A DNA stretch of 16,700 nucleotides from Pseudomonadota bacterium (GTDB lineage Bacteria > Pseudomonadota > Gammaproteobacteria > Xanthomonadales > Xanthomonadaceae): the NCBI GenBank assembly GCA_023386795.1, contig JAEWJB010000081.1:1-16700 (forward strand). Direction: 5' to 3'. A program made the position numbers and the translations under genes. Positions 7,640 through 14,302 of the stretch are shown one piece after another. Position 1 is the first letter of the stretch, and each line of letters starts with the position of its first letter. The notes below the pieces were generated by a model that had not been told where the DNA came from, made no database searches, and saw only the letters and a program-made list of their open reading frames with translations.

Positions 7640-8064
7640 ACACAGTCGCGCATGCGCTGCTGGCGGTCGGCCAGGCCGCCGCGCCGGTGGCGCGGCAGGC
7701 CAGCCAGGTCGGCAACCATGCGCCGAGTTCGCCGGGCCTGTTCGGCGCGGTGTTCGCGCTGCTGCTGGTGCTGGGCCTGATCGTCGGCCTGGGCTGGCTG
7801 CTCAAGCGCATGCCCGGCAGCGGCTTTCGTCCCGCCGCCGGCCTGAAGCTGGTCGCCAGCCTGCCGCTGGGCGCCAAGGAGCGCGTGGTGGTGGTGGAAG
7901 TGGGCGGCCAGCAGTTGCTGCTGGGCGTGACCGCCGGCGGCATCAACACCCTGCACAGCCTCGACGCCCCGCTGCCGGCCCCGCCGCCGCCGGCCCTGCC
8001 CGACCTGAAGAAACTGCCCGATTTCGCCCAGCTGCTCGCCCAGAAGCTGCGCAAGGACCGATGA
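7636..8064 (+). CDS. fliO: FliO, flagellar export-gate assembly protein
   Basis: FliO is a small membrane protein that helps FliP assemble in the type III export gate. The 142-residue sequence has an Ala-rich N-terminus, one membrane segment (GLFGAVFALLLVLGLIVGLG, about residues 34-56) followed by the basic LLKRM, and a cytoplasmic domain with LKLVASLPLGAKERVVVVEV, GGQQLLLGVT and a Pro-rich linker before KLPDFAQLLAQKLRK, as in FliO. The start is TTG 7636 in a TTGA overlap with fliN; no upstream ATG is offered in this frame. Its stop overlaps the fliP ATG. FliO proteins vary widely, so position between fliN and fliP is part of the evidence. Confidence 0.93.
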   Translation: MNTVAHALLAVGQAAAPVARQASQVGNHAPSSPGLFGAVFALLLVLGLIVGLGWLLKRMPGSGFRPAAGLKLVASLPLGAKERVVVVEVGGQQLLLGVTAGGINTLHSLDAPLPAPPPPALPDLKKLPDFAQLLAQKLRKDR

Positions 8065-8900
8065 ACATGTTGCCGTTCCGTACCGCCCGCGCGCTGCGCC
8101 TGCTACTGATCCTGCTGTTGGCCGCGTGCCCGGCCTTCGCCTCCGCCGCGCCGGCCGCAACCCCGGTGAACATCGAAGCGGCTGCCGCACCGGCGGCGGC
8201 GCCCGTGGGCGGCAGCAGCCAGCTGCCGGCGCTGCCCAACGTCACCGTGGGCCGCATCGGCGAGCAGCCGGTGAGCCTGCCGCTGCAGACCTTGCTGCTG
8301 ATGACGGCCATCACCCTGCTGCCGTCGATGCTGCTGGTGCTCACCGCCTTCACCCGCATCACCATCGTGCTGGGCCTGCTGCGCCAGGCACTGGGCACCG
8401 GCCAGACGCCGTCCAACCAGATCCTGGTGGGCCTGGCGATGTTCCTCACCGCGCTGGTGATGATGCCGGTGTGGCAGAAGATGTGGAGCAGCGGCCTGCA
8501 GCCATATCTCAACAACCAGATCGACTTCCAGACCGCCTGGACGCTCACCACGCAGCCGCTGCGCGCCTTCATGCTGGCGCAGGTGCGCGAGACCGACCTG
8601 ATGACCTTCGCCGGCATGGCCGGCGACGGCAAGTACGCCGGCCCGGACGCGGTGCCCTTCCCGGTGCTGGTGGCCTCGTTCGTCACCAGCGAGCTGAAGA
8701 CCGCCTTCGAGATCGGCTTCCTGATCTTCATCCCGTTCGTGATCATCGACCTGGTGGTGGCCAGCGTGCTGATGTCGATGGGCATGATGATGCTCTCGCC
8801 GATGCTGGTGTCGGCGCCGTTCAAGATCCTGCTGTTCGTGCTGGTGGACGGCTGGGTGCTGGTGGTGGGCACGCTGGCGGCGAGCTTCAACGCGGTCTAG
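8061..8900 (+). CDS. fliP: FliP, flagellar export-gate membrane protein
   Basis: FliP is the main subunit of the FliPQR export gate, which in solved structures contains five FliP, four FliQ and one FliR. The 279-residue protein begins with a signal peptide (basic RTARALR, hydrophobic LLLILLLAACPAFA, likely cut after ASA near residue 29), as known for FliP. It carries the family signatures LLVLTAFTRITIVLGLLRQA and MMLSPMLVSAPFKILLFVLV, plus several membrane segments. LAAC at residues 20-23 fits a lipobox on paper, but a lipoprotein FliP is not expected. The ATG overlaps the fliO stop (ATGA). The unit appears to end here, since a new promoter lies between fliP and fliQ. Confidence 0.98.
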   Translation: MNMLPFRTARALRLLLILLLAACPAFASAAPAATPVNIEAAAAPAAAPVGGSSQLPALPNVTVGRIGEQPVSLPLQTLLLMTAITLLPSMLLVLTAFTRITIVLGLLRQALGTGQTPSNQILVGLAMFLTALVMMPVWQKMWSSGLQPYLNNQIDFQTAWTLTTQPLRAFMLAQVRETDLMTFAGMAGDGKYAGPDAVPFPVLVASFVTSELKTAFEIGFLIFIPFVIIDLVVASVLMSMGMMMLSPMLVSAPFKILLFVLVDGWVLVVGTLAASFNAV

Positions 8901-8938
8901 GACGCGGCCGTCGCGCGCCGGATATCCGTCCCGCGTAC

Positions 8939-8954
8939 TGGCACCCACCTTGCA
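8939..8954 (+). promoter_or_regulatory. Sigma-54 (RpoN) promoter of fliQ-fliR
   Basis: TGGCACCCACCTTGCA matches the -24/-12 consensus, with GG at 8940-8941 and GC at 8952-8953 in correct spacing. Transcription should start about 12 bases past the -12 C, that is near 8965-8967. The fliQ ATG is at 8967. A 10-base perfect palindrome, CGGATATCCG (8919-8928), lies just upstream; its role is unknown. The promoter separates fliQR from fliLMNOP. Confidence 0.85.
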
Positions 8955-8966
8955 TCGCTTACTGCC

Positions 8967-9236
8967 ATGAGCCCCGAAATCGCCCTGACCGAACTGCGCG
9001 GCGGACTGGTCACCGTCCTCTGGCTGGCCGGCCCCATCCTGTTGGCCGTACTGGTGGTCGGCGTCGTCGTCGGCGTCATCCAGGCCGCCACGCAGATCAA
9101 CGAACCCACCATCGCCTTCATCGCCAAGGCCGTGGCGCTGACCGCCGTGTTGTTCGCCACCGGCAGCATGCTGCTCGCGCACCTGGTCGAGTACACGACC
9201 ATGCTGTTCCAGCGTATCCCGCACCTCATCGGATAG
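8967..9236 (+). CDS. fliQ: FliQ, flagellar export-gate membrane protein
   Basis: FliQ is a two-helix-hairpin subunit of the FliPQR export gate in the inner membrane. The 89-residue length is standard. Two hydrophobic segments (about residues 13-37 and 50-73) flank the conserved loop IQAATQINEPTIAFIAK, and the C-terminus LFQRIPHLIG matches the family end. The ATG at 8967 gives the expected N-terminus MSPEIALTELRGG, aligned with other FliQ proteins. No Shine-Dalgarno sequence is seen, and the sigma-54 promoter predicts a transcript that starts at or within two bases of this ATG. fliR begins seven bases after the stop. Confidence 0.97.
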   Translation: MSPEIALTELRGGLVTVLWLAGPILLAVLVVGVVVGVIQAATQINEPTIAFIAKAVALTAVLFATGSMLLAHLVEYTTMLFQRIPHLIG

Positions 9237-9243
9237 CCACGCC

Positions 9244-10035
9244 GTGGATGCCGCCACCCAGATGGTGATCGACGGCCAGCGCGCGTTCGCGATGGTCGGC
9301 GCGGTGCTGTGGACGATGCTGCGCATCGGCGCGGTGCTCACCGCCATGCCGCTGGTCGGCACCAAGGCGGTGCCCAAGCGCATCCGCGTCACCCTCGCCG
9401 GCACGCTGGCGATGGCACTGGCGCCGATCCTGCCCCCGGTGCCGGCGTGGAACGGCTTCGATGCGGCCGTGGTACTCACCGTGGCGCGTGAACTGGCGAT
9501 CGGCGTGAGCATCGGCTTCATGCTGAAACTCATGTTCGAGGCCGGCGCGCTGGCGGGCGAGATGATCTCCCAGAGCACCGGCCTGTCGTTCGCGCAGATG
9601 TCCGATCCGCTGCGCGGCGTCACCTCCGGCGTCATCGCGCAGTGGTTCTACCTCAGCTTCGGGTTGCTGTTCTTCGTCGCCAACGGGCACCTGGCGCTGA
9701 TCGCGCTGATCGTGGACAGCTACAAGGCCGTGCCGATCGGCGCGGCGCTGCCCGACCCGCAGGCCTTCGCCGAGGTCGCGCCGACGTTCTTCCTGCAGGT
9801 ATTGCGCGGCGGGCTGACCCTGGCGCTGCCGATGATCGTGGCGATGCTGGCGGTCAACCTGGCCTTCGGCGCATTGGCCAAGGCCGCGCCGGCCCTGAAC
9901 CCGATCCAGCTCGGCCTGCCGGTCTCGGTGCTGCTGGGGCTGGTGTTGCTGGCTACGCTGGCCAACGAGATGGGCCCGCCGGTGCAGCGCCTGTTCGATG
10001 CCAGCTTCGACGCCGCGCGCCAGCTCACGATGTAG
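9244..10035 (+). CDS. fliR: FliR, flagellar export-gate membrane protein
   Basis: FliR is the single-copy subunit of the FliPQR gate. The 263-residue, strongly hydrophobic protein has about six membrane segments and the family pattern LRIGAVLTAMPLVGTKAVPK near the N-terminus, GFMLKLMFEAGALAGEMISQ, and GLSFAQMSDP just after it. LPVSVLLGLVLLATLANEMG lies near the end. The GTG start at 9244 leaves a seven-base gap after fliQ, with a weak GGA at 9231-9233 upstream; ATG 9262 is a possible shorter start. Its stop is followed by about 150 bases before the cyclase gene. It should be co-transcribed with fliQ. Confidence 0.96.
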   Translation: MDAATQMVIDGQRAFAMVGAVLWTMLRIGAVLTAMPLVGTKAVPKRIRVTLAGTLAMALAPILPPVPAWNGFDAAVVLTVARELAIGVSIGFMLKLMFEAGALAGEMISQSTGLSFAQMSDPLRGVTSGVIAQWFYLSFGLLFFVANGHLALIALIVDSYKAVPIGAALPDPQAFAEVAPTFFLQVLRGGLTLALPMIVAMLAVNLAFGALAKAAPALNPIQLGLPVSVLLGLVLLATLANEMGPPVQRLFDASFDAARQLTM

Positions 10036-10056
10036 CCGCCCCGGGCACTGGCGGGC

Positions 10057-10083
10057 TTCAGTTCCCGGCGCGACGGCCGATAT
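10057..10083 (+). promoter_or_regulatory. Candidate sigma-28 (FliA) promoter of the diguanylate cyclase gene
   Basis: TTCAGTTC at 10057-10064, then 11 bases, then GCCGATAT at 10076-10083, compares with the FliA consensus TAAAGTTT-N11-GCCGATAA. Five of eight -35 bases and seven of eight -10 bases match at exact spacing. Transcription would begin near 10090, before all plausible starts of the downstream gene but after the fliR stop. The match is imperfect and could be chance. Confidence 0.45.
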
Positions 10084-10186
10084 CTGTGGCGGACGAGTCC
10101 CTGGCAAAGAGGGCTTGCCGGTTCCGGGGGGTCTTCGCAGTCACGTGGCCATTTCGCCGCCTACGTTCTTCCATCGCACCCCGGCC

Positions 10187-13114
10187 GTGATCCGCGCCGT
10201 GCGCTGGGCGTGCGCGCTGGCCTGGCTGCTGGCGCTGCCGGCGGCGGCGCAGAACTACAGCTTCCGCGCGTATGCCCAGGCCGAGGGCCTGCAAGGCCTG
10301 TCGGTCAGCACCTTGTACGAGGACCGCCAGGGCGTGCTGTGGGCCGGCACCGAACTGGGCCTGCACCGCTACGAACGCGAGCGCTTCCATGTCGTGGGCG
10401 AGGAAGCGGGCATCGGCAGCATCTACGTGCGCGCCATTACCGAGGACAGCGCCGGGCGCCTATGGGTGGGCACTTCCAATGGCCTGTACGTGCGTCGCGG
10501 TCCGCGTTTCGAGAGCGTGCAGTGGCAGGGCCGTCCCTTGCAGTTGGACAACGGCAACACGCTAGTCGCGCAGCAGGACGGCGTGGTGGCGATCAGCCAC
10601 CACCAACTGCTGCGGATCACGCCCGATGAAGCCGGCTGGCAGGTGCGTCCCATCCCGCTGCGCTGGGAGGGCCATGCGCTGCCCCCGATGGGCGAGGCGC
10701 TGATGGCCGAAGGCGCGGCGCTGTGGGTCGCGTGTGGCACACAGTTGTGCCGGGTGGACATCCAGGGCCGCATCACGCCGTTTGGACCGGCGCAGGGCCT
10801 GCCCGGCGAACGCCTGCAGGCGATCCTGCGCGCACGCGACGGCACGCTGTGGGTGCGAGGGGGCGACCACGTGCTGTCGTTGCCGCCGGGCCGCAGCCGT
10901 TTCATCGACCACCCCGCCCCGGCGGGCGGCAGCTTCAGCATGTTGTCCGGTGCCACCAACCTGGCCCTGGACCCGCGTGGCCGCGTGGTGACCCGTGCCA
11001 ACGGCGGGCTGGTGCGCTGGGAGGGCGATCGCTGGCGCCTGTTCTCGCGCAGCCAGGGCGTGGACATCACGCCATTGGTTGGTCCGATCCTGGTGCAGCG
11101 CGACGGGCGTTTCTGGATCGGCACGCGCGGGCTGGGCGTGCAACGCTGGCTGGCCTACGACCGCATCGAACACTGGGACGAAAACCAGGGGCTGGCCGCC
11201 GCGCCAACCTGGTCGATCCTGCGCACGCCGCAGGGCGAACTGCTGGTCGGCGGCGATGCCGGCAGCAACGTGCTCGACCTACCCTCGCGGCGCATGCGGC
11301 CCTGGAACCTGGTCGACGGGCGCGCGTTGCAGCAGACCATCAGCATGGCCACGGCACCCGATGGCGCGGTCTGGCTGGGCCGCTCTTCCGGCGCCATCGC
11401 CCGCCGCGATCCACTCGAGGGCAGTACGCGCGATATCGCCCAGGTGCCCGCGGGCGTGCGCGTGGTGCTGTTCGACCGCCAGGGCGTGCTGTGGATCGTC
11501 ACCGGCCGCGGCGTCTACACGCTGGCACCGGGCAGCGAGCGCCCGGTGCGCGAACGCGAACTGCCGGTGAGCTCCTTCGACGATGCCCGCCTGGATGCCG
11601 CCGGGCGTCTGTGGATGGTGTCCAGCGCCGGCCTGTACCGGCGCACCGAGGGCCATTGGGTGCGCGTGGAAGTCACGGGGGCATTGCCGAGCCAGGACTT
11701 CTCGCGGCTGTCCTTCGCGCCCGATGGCACCGCCTGGCTCTCGCTCAACGATGCCGGGCTGTGGCACGGCCGCATGGACGAGACTCACAACCGGCTGGCG
11801 GTGGAACGGGTGGACGACCCGCTGGTGTCGCGGGTGATGCCCTTCATCCTGCGCCACGACAGCCGCGGCTGGCTCTGGCTGGGCAGCAGCCAGGGCCTGG
11901 ACCTGCTGCGCGACGGTCGCTGGATCCGTGTCACCCAGGCCGAGGGCCTGTTGTGGGACGACACTTCGGCCAATGCTTTCTTCGAAGACCACGATGGCGC
12001 GGTGTGGATCGGCTCCAGCCGCGGCCTGAGCCGGATCTTCGATCCCGCCGCCCTCTTCGCTCCCCGGCCGCTGAAGCTGGAAATCTCGCGCATCCGCCGC
12101 GGCGACCAGGGGGTCCTGCCCGGCGCCTCGCTGTTGTGGTCCAGGCAGCCGCTGGACATCGACCTCTCCACGCCCGGCGCGGTGGGCGGCAGCGACCGCG
12201 TCGTGTTCCGCTACCGCATCAACGACCAGGGTGGCCCGTGGATCAGCACGGCGCAGGACCACGTGGTCTACCCGATCCTGGCGCCCGGCCATTACGCGCT
12301 GGAGGTGCAGGCCGAAGACCTGCGCCAGCGCCAGCTCAGCAATACGGTACGGCTGACCTTCGATGTCCTGCCGCCGTGGTGGCGCAGCCCGCTGGCGATC
12401 CTGCTGTACGTGCTGCTCGCCTTCGCCGCGGTGCTGGGCCTGCTGCGCTGGCGCGTGAGCCGGTTGCTGGCGCGCGAGCGCGAACTGGAGCGGCTGGTCA
12501 CCGAGCGCACCCAGGAATTGCAGCGCGAGAAGCAGGAACTGGAAGCCGCGCGCGCGAGCCTGGCGATCAAGGCCACCCACGACGAGCTGACCGGCCTGCT
12601 CAATCGCGCCGGCATCCTGGAGGCGATGGCCGCGTGCCTGGCGCAGGCACGGCGCGAGGGCCAGCCGCTGGCGGTGGTGCTGATCGACCTGGACTATTTC
12701 AAGCAGATCAACGACGTCTACGGCCACCTGGCCGGCGACGCGGTGCTGGCGCGCGTCGGTCGCCGCCTGGATGCCTGCCTGCGCGGCAGCGACCAGGTCG
12801 GGCGCTATGGCGGGGAGGAATTGCTGGCGGTGATGCCCGGCCTGTCGCCGCAGGCGCAGGGGCGGCTGCGCGCGATCCACGACGCGATCTGCGGCACCCC
12901 TTACGCAGTGGACGATGCGGTGCTCGAAGTCACCTGCTCGATGGGCGTGGCATGGCATCGCGAGGGCGAGACGATCGGCCAACTGCTGGCGCGGGCCGAC
13001 GCGGCGCTGTACCGGGCCAAGCACGGCGGCCGCAACCGCATCGAGAGCGATGAACCCGCCCCCGGCGGCAGCGAGACCGGCCTGGCCGACTGGACTTCGG
13101 CCACCACGCCCTGA
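10187..13114 (+). CDS. Membrane diguanylate cyclase with double beta-propeller sensor (Reg_prop, Y_Y_Y, GGDEF)
   Basis: Predicted sensor that makes c-di-GMP from GTP. With the GTG 10187 start it is 975 residues: signal peptide (RAVRWACALAWLLALPAAA, cut before QNYSF), fourteen blade-like motifs of the W-x-G-T/S-x-x-G-L type (about 40-625), a Y_Y_Y domain (about 665-730), one membrane helix (about 736-755), a charged coiled coil (about 760-795), and GGDEF (from about 796). The cyclase has DELTGLLNR, IDLDYFKQINDVYGH (metal Asp 834 and 836), RYGGEELL (GGEEL at 875-879) and an RGSD inhibitory site at 866-869, five residues before it. Sensing is therefore likely periplasmic and catalysis cytoplasmic. 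GTG 10145 and GTG 10199 are alternative starts; none has a good ribosome site. The reading frame is open back into fliR, but the candidate promoter argues against using that part. The ligand is unknown. Confidence 0.88.
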   Translation: MIRAVRWACALAWLLALPAAAQNYSFRAYAQAEGLQGLSVSTLYEDRQGVLWAGTELGLHRYERERFHVVGEEAGIGSIYVRAITEDSAGRLWVGTSNGLYVRRGPRFESVQWQGRPLQLDNGNTLVAQQDGVVAISHHQLLRITPDEAGWQVRPIPLRWEGHALPPMGEALMAEGAALWVACGTQLCRVDIQGRITPFGPAQGLPGERLQAILRARDGTLWVRGGDHVLSLPPGRSRFIDHPAPAGGSFSMLSGATNLALDPRGRVVTRANGGLVRWEGDRWRLFSRSQGVDITPLVGPILVQRDGRFWIGTRGLGVQRWLAYDRIEHWDENQGLAAAPTWSILRTPQGELLVGGDAGSNVLDLPSRRMRPWNLVDGRALQQTISMATAPDGAVWLGRSSGAIARRDPLEGSTRDIAQVPAGVRVVLFDRQGVLWIVTGRGVYTLAPGSERPVRERELPVSSFDDARLDAAGRLWMVSSAGLYRRTEGHWVRVEVTGALPSQDFSRLSFAPDGTAWLSLNDAGLWHGRMDETHNRLAVERVDDPLVSRVMPFILRHDSRGWLWLGSSQGLDLLRDGRWIRVTQAEGLLWDDTSANAFFEDHDGAVWIGSSRGLSRIFDPAALFAPRPLKLEISRIRRGDQGVLPGASLLWSRQPLDIDLSTPGAVGGSDRVVFRYRINDQGGPWISTAQDHVVYPILAPGHYALEVQAEDLRQRQLSNTVRLTFDVLPPWWRSPLAILLYVLLAFAAVLGLLRWRVSRLLARERELERLVTERTQELQREKQELEAARASLAIKATHDELTGLLNRAGILEAMAACLAQARREGQPLAVVLIDLDYFKQINDVYGHLAGDAVLARVGRRLDACLRGSDQVGRYGGEELLAVMPGLSPQAQGRLRAIHDAICGTPYAVDDAVLEVTCSMGVAWHREGETIGQLLARADAALYRAKHGGRNRIESDEPAPGGSETGLADWTSATTP

Positions 13115-13119
13115 AGAAG

Positions 13120-13135
13120 CGGCACGCCCCTTGCA
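13120..13135 (+). promoter_or_regulatory. Sigma-54 (RpoN) promoter of flhB-flhA
   Basis: CGGCACGCCCCTTGCA matches TGGCACG-N4-TTGCA except for the first base. GG (13121-13122) and GC (13133-13134) have correct spacing. Transcription should start near 13146, leaving about 23 bases before the flhB ATG; that leader has no clear Shine-Dalgarno sequence. The element begins five bases after the cyclase stop codon. Confidence 0.88.
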
Positions 13136-13168
13136 GGACATCCGGCATCCCACCCCGCTGCCTGAACG

Positions 13169-14302
13169 ATGTCCGAGAACGAAGACGGCGCAGAACGCAC
13201 AGAACTCCCTACCGCCAAGCGCCTGCGCGAGGCGCGTGAGCAGGGCAATGTCCCGCATTCGCGCGAGTTGGCGACCGCGACGGTGTTCGGCGCAGGCGTG
13301 GTGGCCCTGCTGACCATGTCCGGCAGCCTGGCGTCGGGCGCACGGGGCTGGATGGAGACCGCGCTCACCCCCGCCCCGGACCTGTGGCAGCATCCGGACG
13401 CACTGTTCGGCCATTTCGGCGAACTGTTGCTGGACCTGCTGTGGGTGATGGCCCCGCTGGCCGCGCTGTGCGTGCTGGCCGGCATCATCGCGCCGGTGTC
13501 GATGAGCGGCCTGCGCTTCTCCAGCAAGGCGTTCACCCCCAACTTCGGCAAGCTCAACCCGATCAGCGGCGTGAAGCGGCTGGTCGGCGGCCAGGGGGCG
13601 GCCGAGCTGCTCAAGTCCCTGCTGCGCGTGGCCTTCGTCGGCACCGCGGCCGGGCTGGTGATCGTGCACGGCATGGATGGCTTGCGCGCCATGCTCAACC
13701 AGCCGCTGGAGGCCGCCATCGTCGACGGCCTGGGCTTCACCCTGCGCCTGCTGCTGGCCACCGCCGGCGCGCTGGCGCTGCTGGCGGCCATCGACGCGCC
13801 GTACCAGAAGTGGAACTGGCTGCGGAAGCTGAAGATGACCCGCGAGGAGATCAAGCGGGAAATGAAGGAAAGCGAGGGCAGCCCGGAGGTCAAGGGCCGC
13901 ATCCGGCAGATGCAGATGCAGCTGTCCCAGCGCCGGATGATGGAAGCGGTGCCCACCGCCGACGTCGTGCTCGTCAATCCCACCCACTACGCCGTGGCCT
14001 TGAAGTACGAGGGCGGAAAGATGCGCGCCCCGGTGGTGGTGGCCAAGGGCGTGGACGAAATGGCCTTCCGCATCCGCGAAAGCGGCGAGCGCCACCGCGT
14101 GGCGATCGTCTCGGCCCCGCCTTTGGCACGCGCCTTGTATCGGGAAGCCCAACTCGGCAAGGAAATCCCCGTGAGACTGTATTCGGCCGTTGCCCAGGTG
14201 CTGTCCTACGTCTACCAGCTGCGCGCCTGGCGCGCCGGCCCCATGCCGGACCTGCCGCCCATCGACCTGGATGAATTCGCCCGGCCCGGAGGCCAGGCAT
14301 GA
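13169..14302 (+). CDS. flhB: FlhB, flagellar export switch protein
   Basis: FlhB is the export-gate protein that cleaves itself and switches export specificity from rod/hook to filament proteins after a signal from FliK. The protein is 377 residues, the usual size. The N-terminus has ERTELPTAKRLREAREQGNV (EKTE-type motif with Arg for Lys) and then SRE. Four membrane segments lie within about residues 30-215. The cytoplasmic domain begins with KMTREEIKREMKESEGSPEV and holds the autocleavage site NPTH at residues 270-273, followed by YAVAL. ATG 13169 has no strong ribosome site. It is the first gene after the sigma-54 promoter, and its stop overlaps the flhA ATG (ATGA). Confidence 0.98.
   Translation: MSENEDGAERTELPTAKRLREAREQGNVPHSRELATATVFGAGVVALLTMSGSLASGARGWMETALTPAPDLWQHPDALFGHFGELLLDLLWVMAPLAALCVLAGIIAPVSMSGLRFSSKAFTPNFGKLNPISGVKRLVGGQGAAELLKSLLRVAFVGTAAGLVIVHGMDGLRAMLNQPLEAAIVDGLGFTLRLLLATAGALALLAAIDAPYQKWNWLRKLKMTREEIKREMKESEGSPEVKGRIRQMQMQLSQRRMMEAVPTADVVLVNPTHYAVALKYEGGKMRAPVVVAKGVDEMAFRIRESGERHRVAIVSAPPLARALYREAQLGKEIPVRLYSAVAQVLSYVYQLRAWRAGPMPDLPPIDLDEFARPGGQA

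Noticed and set aside
8118..8129. Lipobox LAAC in the FliP signal peptide
   Set aside because: FliP has a cleaved type I signal peptide in studied species, and ASA at residues 27-29 offers a normal site; Pro after Cys is unfavourable for a lipoprotein.
8917..8925. GCCGGATAT before fliQ as a sigma-28 -10 element
   Set aside because: It contains an extra G relative to GCCGATA and has no matching -35 element at the right distance; the nearby sigma-54 element explains the gap better.
10036..10055. Hairpin after the fliR stop (ccgcc/ggcgg) as a terminator
   Set aside because: The stem is only five bases with no T-tract; common by chance in such GC-rich DNA.
10102..10118. TGGCAAAGAGGGCTTGC upstream of the cyclase gene as an RpoN promoter
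   Set aside because: GG and GC are 14 bases apart instead of 12, so the two halves cannot form one -24/-12 element.
9998..10186. Extended N-terminus of the cyclase starting inside fliR
   Set aside because: The extra residues have no family character, push the signal peptide far from the N-terminus, and start before the candidate promoter.
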